In this document: positions 24,967 to 32,328 of the stretch, in pieces
How positions within the stretch are numbered: position 1 is the first letter of the stretch
Layout of the letters: every line of letters begins with the position of its first letter
Source of the DNA: Gaetbulibacter saemankumensis DSM 17032
Lineage (GTDB): Bacteria; Bacteroidota; Bacteroidia; Flavobacteriales; Flavobacteriaceae
Reading direction: 5' to 3'
Assembly (NCBI RefSeq): GCF_000425645.1
Contig: NZ_AUDV01000009.1
Location: 1 to 34,006 of the forward strand
DNA length: 34,006 nucleotides
Notes under the pieces: generated by a model
What the model was told of the DNA's origin: nothing
Database searches by the model: none
Seen by the model: only the letters and a program-made list of their open reading frames with translations
Position numbers and translations under genes: made by a program

Positions 24967-25272
24967 AGTAAATCTATAAGCCGAATTCTGTACTCACGTT
25001 AATGAGCCCTTATCATTTATCTGAATGCATTGTTACCAATACACTTTAGCTGCCTACCCTCCAACAATCGAACGTGTCGCCCTCAAACGTTGGTATACAT
25101 GACATTGCACCACATAGAGTTTACCTGATTTCACTACAGCATTACCTGTACATCCTTTCTGTTGCACTTTTCCTAACCTCTCGGCTGGTGGCCATTAACC
25201 ACTATGTTACACTATGGTGTTCGGACTTTCCTCTATTTTTATAAAATAAAAACAGCGATAAGGCGATCTACT
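24967..25272 (-). ncRNA. rnpB: RNase P RNA
   Basis: This is the catalytic RNA that trims the 5' ends of tRNA precursors. On the minus strand it has the conserved GAGGAAAGTCCGAACACC near its 5' end (25233-25216), AGGGTAGGCAGC in the middle, and ACAGAATTCGGCTTAT near its 3' end (24991-24976). The ends AGTAGATC and GATTTACT pair as the P1 helix, which sets the limits given. The size, about 306 nt, is compact for a type A RNA. A -7 box ends 7 nt before the inferred 5' end, and a terminator hairpin follows the 3' end. Confidence 0.93.
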
Positions 25273-25278
25273 AGCCCA

Positions 25279-25286
25279 CAAAAGTA
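25279..25286 (-). promoter_or_regulatory. -7 promoter box of rnpB
   Basis: On the minus strand TACTTTTG matches TAnnTTTG and ends 7 nt before the first base of the P1 helix, exactly where a start site is expected. It is identical to the thr operon box. Confidence 0.65.
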
Positions 25287-25351
25287 CAATTAATTGTTAA
25301 TAACTCGTGCTAAATTTCATAATCTATATTCATATTTTAAAGTTGAATTTT

Positions 25352-25359
25352 TAACTTTG
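25352..25359 (+). promoter_or_regulatory. candidate -7 box for dnaX
   Basis: TAACTTTG matches TAnnTTTG, 16 nt before the dnaX ATG, implying a leader of about ten bases. No well-spaced TTG is seen. Confidence 0.45.
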
Positions 25360-25375
25360 TTCTACAATAAATTCT

Positions 25376-27103
25376 ATGGAGCATTTCGTTGTATCGGCAA
25401 GAAAATACAGACCGCAAACATTTAAAGATGTTGTAGGTCAACAAGCTATTACAAATACTTTATTAAATGCTATAGAAAATAATCATTTAGCTCAAGCTTT
25501 ATTGTTTACAGGACCTCGTGGCGTTGGTAAAACCACTTGTGCACGTATATTGGCTAAAATGATTAATAGTGATGGTCCTGAAACTACTGATGAAGATTTC
25601 GCATTCAACATATTTGAATTGGATGCCGCCTCTAACAACTCGGTTGATGATATTAGAAACTTAACCGACCAAGTGCGCATCCCGCCTCAGATTGGTAAAT
25701 ATAAAGTTTACATTATCGATGAGGTACACATGTTATCACAAGCGGCTTTTAATGCCTTCTTAAAAACATTAGAAGAACCTCCTAAGCATTGCATCTTTAT
25801 TTTAGCTACCACTGAAAAACATAAAATAATTCCAACAATTTTATCGCGTTGTCAAATTTTTGATTTTAAACGTATTACGGTAAAAGACGCGAAGAATTAT
25901 TTAAAATATATAGCAGAGGAACAGGGTGTAAATGCCGATGATGACGCTCTTCATATCATAGCCCAAAAAGCAGATGGCGCTATGCGTGATGCACTATCAA
26001 TCTTCGATCGTGTGGTTAGTTTTTCAGGTAAAGACTTAACGCGACAAGCAGTTACTGAGAATTTAAACGTACTAGATTACGAAACGTATTTTAAAAGTAC
26101 CGATTTAATCCTAGAAAATAAAATACCCGACTTACTCATTCAGTTTAACAATACCCTTTCAAAAGGATTTGATGGTCATCACTATATTGCTGGCTTAGCA
26201 TCTCACTTTAGAGATTTGCTGGTTTGTAAAACTCCTGAAACTATAGAATTATTAGAAGTAGGTGAAGAAACTAAAAAGAAATATCTCGAGCAGTCACAAA
26301 AAGCTTCGCAACACTTTTTAATTGAAGGTATTAATTTAGCCAACGAATGTGATCTCAAATATAAGAGCAGTAAGAATCAACGCTTACTCATTGAGTTATG
26401 TCTCATGCAACTTGCCTCTATCACTTTTGATGGAGAAAAAAAAAATAGCAGACGTTACATAATTCCAGCATCATATTTCAGACAAAAAGGGATTCAGCCT
26501 ATTCAGGTAAAAGTTCCAAATGCTTCGGAAAGTGCTACAAACTCTGGAGAATGCACTGAAACTATCAGCACCACAAATAAAGAAAATAAAACATCGGTAT
26601 TTCAGGTTAACGATCCTCCAAAAATTGTACTTAAAAAAGAGTCCAAACGTACATCAGGACTTTCTTTAAAAAGTATTCGTGCAAAAAAGGAGCATGAAAT
26701 AAAAAAAATGGATGTGGTTGTTGAGGAAGAACATCTTCCCAAAGAACCTTTTACAGAAGCTCAGTTAGTGCAGACATGGAAAGATTATATTCTTTTAATT
26801 AGTAAAAAAGGACAACATAATCTAGCTTCTATTTTATCTATAGACACGCCTAAAGTTAAAGAAACAACCATACATTTAGAATTACCAAACGAAACGAATA
26901 AGGTTGAAATTGAACGTAATCAATACGATTTATTGTCGTACATAAGGAAAACCTTAAGTAATTTTGATATTAATTTATCCATTACGATAAATGAAGTGTT
27001 AGAAAAACAATATGCGTATACGACTCTGGAAAAGTTTGAGAAGCTAAAAGAAAAAAACCCTAACATTGATCTTTTAAGAAAGGCTTTCGACCTGGACGTA
27101 TAG
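25376..27103 (+). CDS. dnaX: DNA polymerase III subunit gamma/tau
   Basis: DnaX is the ATPase core of the clamp loader that puts the sliding clamp on DNA. The 575-residue protein opens with VSARKYRPQTFKDVVGQ, then Walker A GPRGVGKT (46-53), Walker B DEVHML (115-120), sensor-1 ILATTEKHKIIPTILSRCQIF including the arginine-finger SRC, and QKADGAMRDALS. The cysteine zinc module usually placed between Walker A and ELDAASNN is absent: it is replaced by a short acidic loop (about 62-78). From memory, other flavobacterial DnaX proteins share this. Residues after about 370 form a variable linker and a tau-like tail. miaE follows after 26 nt. Confidence 0.96.
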   Translation: MEHFVVSARKYRPQTFKDVVGQQAITNTLLNAIENNHLAQALLFTGPRGVGKTTCARILAKMINSDGPETTDEDFAFNIFELDAASNNSVDDIRNLTDQVRIPPQIGKYKVYIIDEVHMLSQAAFNAFLKTLEEPPKHCIFILATTEKHKIIPTILSRCQIFDFKRITVKDAKNYLKYIAEEQGVNADDDALHIIAQKADGAMRDALSIFDRVVSFSGKDLTRQAVTENLNVLDYETYFKSTDLILENKIPDLLIQFNNTLSKGFDGHHYIAGLASHFRDLLVCKTPETIELLEVGEETKKKYLEQSQKASQHFLIEGINLANECDLKYKSSKNQRLLIELCLMQLASITFDGEKKNSRRYIIPASYFRQKGIQPIQVKVPNASESATNSGECTETISTTNKENKTSVFQVNDPPKIVLKKESKRTSGLSLKSIRAKKEHEIKKMDVVVEEEHLPKEPFTEAQLVQTWKDYILLISKKGQHNLASILSIDTPKVKETTIHLELPNETNKVEIERNQYDLLSYIRKTLSNFDINLSITINEVLEKQYAYTTLEKFEKLKEKNPNIDLLRKAFDLDV

Positions 27104-27129
27104 TAAGAATAGTACTCAATTAACATATT

Positions 27130-27711
27130 ATGCTTGGATTAAAATTACCGACAGACCCAAGATGGGTGAACATTGTAGAAAAGAATATTGAAGAAATTCT
27201 TACCGACCATGCTTTTTGTGAGCAGAAGGCTACCAGTACAGCTATTTCTTTAATTGTGAGTTTCCCAGAATATACCGAATTGGTTCAGGAAATGACGGCC
27301 TTAGTGAAGGAGGAAATCAGCCATTTTAAAATGGTTCATGATAAAATTATCGCGCGTGGCTGGACCTTAGGACGCGATCGCCGGGATGACTATGTTATCG
27401 AACTTATGAAATTTTTCCCAAAAGGCGGTAGCAGGACCAATCAATTGGTACATCGTTTATTATATGCCGCCTTAATAGAAGCCAGAAGTTGTGAGCGCTT
27501 TAGATTACTGTCGGAAGAACTGGAAGACAAAGAACTCGCCGATTTTTACAGAAAATTAATGGTAAGTGAAGCTAATCATTACACCATGTTTTTAGGCTTT
27601 GCGAGACAATATGGTAATAAAAAAGAAGTTGACACCAAATGGCAGCAACTTCTTGAATATGAAGCTAAAATTATGTCAAAATTAGGAACCAGCGAAGCTA
27701 TCCATGGTTAA
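27130..27711 (+). CDS. miaE: tRNA-(ms[2]io[6]A)-hydroxylase
   Basis: MiaE is a diiron oxygenase that hydroxylates the isopentenyl group of the modified adenosine at tRNA position 37. The 193-residue protein shows a ferritin-like four-helix pattern with the expected ligands: Glu31 (CEQKATS), Glu62 and His65 (EEISHF), Glu117 (IEARSCERF), and Glu147 and His150 (SEANHY). Length is normal. It is probably cotranscribed with dnaX. Its stop overlaps the stop of the convergent barrel gene by 4 bp, with no terminator between. Confidence 0.92.
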   Translation: MLGLKLPTDPRWVNIVEKNIEEILTDHAFCEQKATSTAISLIVSFPEYTELVQEMTALVKEEISHFKMVHDKIIARGWTLGRDRRDDYVIELMKFFPKGGSRTNQLVHRLLYAALIEARSCERFRLLSEELEDKELADFYRKLMVSEANHYTMFLGFARQYGNKKEVDTKWQQLLEYEAKIMSKLGTSEAIHG

Positions 27712-28235
27712 AATTTATACCCAACACCAATTTGAATATTGGTGTTTTTTGCTTCTACACTTAAATGATCATCAAAAACATTAGTAAACCCATAAGTATA
27801 TCGGCAATCTGCAAATAATACATGGGATAATTTAACTTGAATACCAGCCACTCCTGAATAAGCAAAGTTTTTTACACCATCTTCAAATTTATGAACTTTT
27901 AGGCCAATCTGAGGTCCTAAACCCAAATGCACTTTTTCAATAATTTTGAAATTAAAAAATAATGGCATTTGAATGTAATCCAAATTCAAATCTTCCTCCT
28001 TGGCTCCTTCCGCAGAAAATTGTAATTCCGGAATAAAGGATACCGCATCCGATAATCCTATATCAGCTAAAAAACCAATATAGAAACTATTTCTATGTTT
28101 ATTTTCAATCTGAGGTGTTCCATCAAAATCAAGGTTCGATATATTATAACCTCCTCGTACACCAAATTTTACATCTTGGGAAAATCCGTAATAAGAAAAA
28201 CCAAGTAGTACTGTAAATAGTAATATTTTTTTCAT
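27708..28235 (-). CDS. small outer-membrane beta-barrel protein
   Basis: The 175-residue protein has a signal peptide ending near GFSQ (residue 20), then VKFGVRGGYNISNL, the typical first strand of OmpA-like or PorT-like barrels of Bacteroidota. Further alternating strands (SFIPELQFS, YIQMPLFFNFKI, HLGLGPQIGLKV, HVLFADCRYTYGF) end in IQIGVGYKF, the C-terminal strand expected for insertion by the BAM complex. About eight strands fit the length. The role is unknown. It is convergent with miaE and lies downstream of ppx after a 101-nt gap. Confidence 0.8.
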   Translation of the reverse strand: MKKILLFTVLLGFSYYGFSQDVKFGVRGGYNISNLDFDGTPQIENKHRNSFYIGFLADIGLSDAVSFIPELQFSAEGAKEEDLNLDYIQMPLFFNFKIIEKVHLGLGPQIGLKVHKFEDGVKNFAYSGVAGIQVKLSHVLFADCRYTYGFTNVFDDHLSVEAKNTNIQIGVGYKF

Positions 28236-28336
28236 AATTAAATAGGTTTGGGTTATGATTTTGCAGCAATATTTCGTGTACGAATATATGTGATAAAGCT
28301 AAAAGAAAACAATTTTACAAGTTGAACTGCAAAATT

Positions 28337-29242
28337 TTACTGTGTATTGCTAGAAACCGTATCATAATAAATACTTTTAATAACCCCATCTGCAAGACCT
28401 ATTTTAGGAACGTATATGTCTTTTGAACCACTCCATTTCATAGCCGACAAATAAATACGCATAGCTGGAATAATAACGTCTGCCCTATCCTGATTAAGAT
28501 TTAATTCTGTAATACGCTCTTCGTAAGAATAGCTTTGAAGTTGATCATAATAACTAGTTAAATAGAAATAGGACAAGGGTTTTCCCATGGCTTTACCAGA
28601 AATTTTAAAAATTTTATTAATGTTACCTCCCGAACCTAAAAGAGAAATTTTATCATAATGCTTCGTGTTTTCCGCTATCCATGTCTGCAATTCATTCCAT
28701 GTTTCTTTAGAAACCATATCGTTGAGTAATCTCACCGTTCCTATTTTAAAAGATCTTGAACAAACCTGATTACCGTCATGAATAACCGTAAATTCGGTAC
28801 TACCCCCACCAACATCGACATACAAATAGGTTTTGCCTTTATCGATATAAGTATTTAAATCTGTAGCCGCAATGATGGCTGCCTCTTCTTCTCCGTCAAT
28901 AATATCTATATTAATATCGCAATTTTGAGCTATTAAATCAACTACCTGCCTACCGTTTTTAGATTCTCGCATCGCAGACGTTGCACAGGCTTTATACTTA
29001 ACCACTTTATGAGACTTCATAAGTAACTTAAAAGCCAACATAGTATCTAACATCCGTTGGGTATTTTCTTTTGAAATTCTGTTATGAACAAACACATCGG
29101 CTCCTAAACGAATAGGCACACGTACCAATGAGTTCTTTTTGAATTGTACTGGTTTACCTTTCTGCTCAATAATATTTGAAATAAGTAATCTAACGGCATT
29201 GGATCCAATATCTATCGCGGCATATTTTTTTATCGAGAGCAT
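28337..29242 (-). CDS. ppx: Ppx/GppA-family exopolyphosphatase
   Basis: The 301-residue protein has the actin-like N-terminal phosphate motif AAIDIGSNAVRLLIS, then EEEAAII, YVDVGGGSTEFTV, and SLGSGGNINKIFKI-like SLLGSGGNINK. It is the short form with the two-domain phosphatase core, without the C-terminal HD domain of E. coli Ppx. It starts one base after the ppk stop, so polyphosphate synthesis and breakdown are encoded together. GppA-type pppGpp hydrolysis is possible, but the ppk neighbour favours exopolyphosphatase. Confidence 0.92.
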   Translation of the reverse strand: MLSIKKYAAIDIGSNAVRLLISNIIEQKGKPVQFKKNSLVRVPIRLGADVFVHNRISKENTQRMLDTMLAFKLLMKSHKVVKYKACATSAMRESKNGRQVVDLIAQNCDINIDIIDGEEEAAIIAATDLNTYIDKGKTYLYVDVGGGSTEFTVIHDGNQVCSRSFKIGTVRLLNDMVSKETWNELQTWIAENTKHYDKISLLGSGGNINKIFKISGKAMGKPLSYFYLTSYYDQLQSYSYEERITELNLNQDRADVIIPAMRIYLSAMKWSGSKDIYVPKIGLADGVIKSIYYDTVSSNTQ

Positions 29243-29243
29243 A

Positions 29244-31322
29244 TTAACTGTTTATTTTGTTTAAATAATATTCATAGGTAGCATACTGTGAACGCACCTT
29301 TTCTTTATTATCTTTTTTATATTCATTAACTTCAGAACTATTTATAAGACGCGCTTTAACATTATCACTCCAGCAAATATCTAAAGTATCCATTATTTCC
29401 TGTTTAATATCTTCATCATATATAGGACAGCTTACTTCTACCCTATTATCAATATTTCTAGTCATCCAGTCGGCAGATGAAATATACACCTTCGGATCAC
29501 CATTGTTACCAAAAACATAAACTCTGGGATGTTCTAAGAACTTATCTACGATACTAATTACTTCAATATTCTCACTCATTCCGGGCACTCCAGGGATTAA
29601 ACAGCAGATGCCACGAATAATCATTTGAATTTTCACTCCGGCATTACTAGCTTGATATAATTTATCTATCATAGCATAACTAGAAACACTATTCATTTTA
29701 AGTCTGATATAGCCTTCTCGTCCTTCTTTTACATTTTTAATTTCAGCATCAATAAGCTTAAAAATCGCCTTTTTAGTATAATGTGGCGATGTAATTAAAT
29801 GTTTATATCTGTATATTTTATAATTGGTTTCGAAAAAGCTAAATATTTTATTTACATCTTTTAAAATTTTACCATTTGCAGTAAACAAGGTATAATCCGT
29901 ATAAATTTTAGCAGTCGATTCATTAAAATTTCCCGTACTTATAAAACCATAGCGTTTTATTTTTTTCCCCTCTTCTCTTTCGATAACACACATTTTACTA
30001 TGAACTTTTAGGCCTTGAACCCCAAAGATAAGGTTAATGCCCTCGTCTTCCATTTGCTGAGCATAATCTATATTGGCCTGCTCATCGAAACGCGCCCTCA
30101 ATTCAATTGACACCGTTACAGTCTTACCATTAATAGCTGCATTAATAAGCGAACTGGCAATATGTGATATTTCGGCTAAACGATAAATGGTAATTTTAAT
30201 GGTTTTCACTTTCGGATCTAATGCGGCTTCACGTAAAAATTTAACGACGTACGAAAATGTTTGATAAGGCGCATACAATAAGTAGTCTTTTTTCTCGATA
30301 GCTTCAAATATACTATCTTCTAAACTTAAACCTTTAATTGGAAGCGCTTCTATTTTATCATATAACAAATCTGTTCTTCCCAAACTTGGAAACCCCATAT
30401 AATCTCGTCTATTATGATAACGACCACCAGGAATGACACTATCCATATCATCAATTCCCATTTTAGTCATTAAATAATCTAAAGTTTCCTGATCAATAGT
30501 TTTATCGTAAACAAATCGAACGGGTTCACCTTGTTTCCTATGCTTAACACTATCGGATACTTTATCTATAAAACTTTTACTTAAATCACTTTCAAAATCG
30601 AGTTCACCATCACGCGTAATTTTAATCATATGAGCCGAAATAGTTTCATAATCGAAAATATTGAAAATATCCCTCAGGCAGTAACGCAATAAATCGTCCA
30701 GTATAATAATATAATTTTTATCACCTTCCTTCGGTAAAACTACAAAGCGATCTATGTTTTTAGGAATTTCAATAAGAGCATACTGTTTATCACCCGATTT
30801 CATTTCCATTTTCACTGCTAAATAAGCAGCACTATCTTTTAAGTTAGGTAGTACCACATCATCATTTAAAATAATGGTTACTAATGCCGGACTTACATTT
30901 GAAATAAAATAACGGCGAATAAATTCATTTTGAATGTTATTTATTTCGGTTTCATCTATGATGTAAATATTCTCATCAGCCAATCGTTTATGAATTGCTT
31001 CTAGAATTTCTAGGCTTTCACTTTGCTGATTTATTACAATTTGGGTAATAATTTCCAGTAACTCCTGGGCTTTAATTCCTCCCAGCTCATTTTTACCTTC
31101 TTTACCCGCTTCAACAATTCGTTTTACCGTGGCGTAACGCACCTTAAAAAATTCATCTAAATTATTAGAAAAAATCCCTAAAAACCTTAACCGTTCTATT
31201 AAAGGAACATTTTCATCGGAAGCTTCTTGTAAAACCCTTCCATTAAAATCTAACCAGCTTACTTCTCTATTTATATATTTATTTGTGTGAATTTCAGGTT
31301 TGGTCATTCGTATTTCTTGCAT
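29244..31322 (-). CDS. ppk1: polyphosphate kinase 1
   Basis: PPK1 builds polyphosphate from ATP and, in reverse, regenerates ATP. The 692-residue protein has the N-terminal domain start NREVSWLDFNGRVLQEA, then FSNNLDEFFKVR, and the two phospholipase D-like catalytic parts with the autophosphorylated histidine at about 441 (GLKVHSKM). The second part has the ISSADWMTRNIDNRVEV segment. Length is normal for the family. The protein could also start at the internal ATG five codons later (MTKPEIHTNK). It sits between sixA (68-nt gap) and ppx (1-nt gap). Confidence 0.96.
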   Translation of the reverse strand: MQEIRMTKPEIHTNKYINREVSWLDFNGRVLQEASDENVPLIERLRFLGIFSNNLDEFFKVRYATVKRIVEAGKEGKNELGGIKAQELLEIITQIVINQQSESLEILEAIHKRLADENIYIIDETEINNIQNEFIRRYFISNVSPALVTIILNDDVVLPNLKDSAAYLAVKMEMKSGDKQYALIEIPKNIDRFVVLPKEGDKNYIIILDDLLRYCLRDIFNIFDYETISAHMIKITRDGELDFESDLSKSFIDKVSDSVKHRKQGEPVRFVYDKTIDQETLDYLMTKMGIDDMDSVIPGGRYHNRRDYMGFPSLGRTDLLYDKIEALPIKGLSLEDSIFEAIEKKDYLLYAPYQTFSYVVKFLREAALDPKVKTIKITIYRLAEISHIASSLINAAINGKTVTVSIELRARFDEQANIDYAQQMEDEGINLIFGVQGLKVHSKMCVIEREEGKKIKRYGFISTGNFNESTAKIYTDYTLFTANGKILKDVNKIFSFFETNYKIYRYKHLITSPHYTKKAIFKLIDAEIKNVKEGREGYIRLKMNSVSSYAMIDKLYQASNAGVKIQMIIRGICCLIPGVPGMSENIEVISIVDKFLEHPRVYVFGNNGDPKVYISSADWMTRNIDNRVEVSCPIYDEDIKQEIMDTLDICWSDNVKARLINSSEVNEYKKDNKEKVRSQYATYEYYLNKINS

Positions 31323-31390
31323 TTATCCAGATATATTCACAAATATATCTTTTTTGATTTAGAATTTATTGATAAGAAATTAAGTATTCT

Positions 31391-31885
31391 CTATTTTTTT
31401 AAATCTCTCGGAAAAAGAGACAGCACGGTTTTACCTTGGTCAAGATACCTCCATGAATCCACATCAAAATCTATGACTACCACACCCGATGTAGGGACAT
31501 TTTCTATAAGTTTATCGCCAAAAGCATTTACAAAGTAGGTAATCGCATGATTGTGACCAAAAACCAGCAAAGTGTTTACCGCATCTTCAATGTCAGAGAT
31601 AACCTTAACAAGATCCCGACCATCAAAATCATATAAACTGTAACTATAATGAATTTTATGATGATAAATATCCAATCCTTTTGTGAAAATATCGGCCGTT
31701 AATTTAGTTCTGTTGGAGTCACTACACAAAATTAAATCGGGCCCTGGAATAAGATTATTTGCTCCTAAATACTCCGATACCAATTTAGCATCATTTTCTC
31801 CACGATTATTTAATGGTCTTTCATGGTCTATGACATCATATTCCCAAGAGGATTTTGCATGCCTTACAAGTATAAGCTTTTTCAT
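31391..31885 (-). CDS. sixA: SixA-like histidine phosphatase
   Basis: The 164-residue protein begins KKLILVRHAKSSWE, the RHG/RHA motif whose His9 becomes phosphorylated, and has FGHNHAITYF with the second active-site His. These mark the SixA branch of the histidine phosphatase superfamily; in E. coli SixA acts on a phospho-histidine of a phosphotransfer protein. Position at the head of the ppk-ppx cluster suggests a link to polyphosphate or phosphate signalling, but the target is not known. Two 11-bp repeats spaced 21 bp lie just upstream. Confidence 0.88.
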   Translation of the reverse strand: MKKLILVRHAKSSWEYDVIDHERPLNNRGENDAKLVSEYLGANNLIPGPDLILCSDSNRTKLTADIFTKGLDIYHHKIHYSYSLYDFDGRDLVKVISDIEDAVNTLLVFGHNHAITYFVNAFGDKLIENVPTSGVVVIDFDVDSWRYLDQGKTVLSLFPRDLKK

Positions 31886-31891
31886 ATTATT

Positions 31892-31923
31892 TCGATTAAA
31901 TGATACAAAATATCGATTAAATG
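31892..31923 (-). promoter_or_regulatory. direct repeats upstream of sixA, possible operator
   Basis: TCGATTAAATG occurs at 31892-31902 and 31913-31923, with starts 21 bp apart or two helical turns. Between them on the minus strand lies TATTTTG, one base short of TAnnTTTG. Such paired sites on one DNA face suit a dimeric regulator, which is not identified. Confidence 0.35.
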
Positions 31924-32115
31924 TTTTTTTTCTCGATAAAATTCATTTTCTTTGTTTTATAAATGGAATAATAAAAGTAACAAATACAGCAATTAAACAA
32001 CAACTATTGAAAAACAAAACTCAATGAAAACAAACTCCGGTCGTTAAACGAACAAAATCAACCGATTAACAACAATACCGTTGCGTTTTATCGTTTTTTT
32101 GAGGATTTTAGCATT

Positions 32116-32123
32116 TATTTTTG
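32116..32123 (+). promoter_or_regulatory. weak candidate -7 box for the right adhesin
   Basis: TATTTTTG matches TAnnTTTG about 205 nt before the adhesin ATG. No -33 TTG at good spacing is seen, and the DNA is AT-rich. Confidence 0.25.
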
Positions 32124-32328
32124 AAAAGCCAACGTGTTGTCTGTTCTTTTGTTGTGTATAAATATAAAATTATGACCCCAAATCTAATTTCTCCTTTAAG
32201 TTTTTGTACTGTCTAAATCAGTGCACTTCCCTCATTCTTTATAGAAAAATTAGATTAGAATTTAATATAGTTAATAGCATATTAAACAAATAATACTATT
32301 AGAAACTCAGCTACTCAACTTTTGGCTT

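Larger units (their letters stand above)
31886..32328. other. 443-bp divergent intergenic region
   Basis: This stretch separates sixA (minus) from the right adhesin (plus). It contains two copies of TCGATTAAATG 21 bp apart, a weak plus-strand -7 box at 32116-32123, and a 10-bp inverted repeat AATCTAATTT/AAATTAGATT (32181-32190 and 32247-32256) in the probable adhesin leader. No coding gene is seen. Confidence 0.6.
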
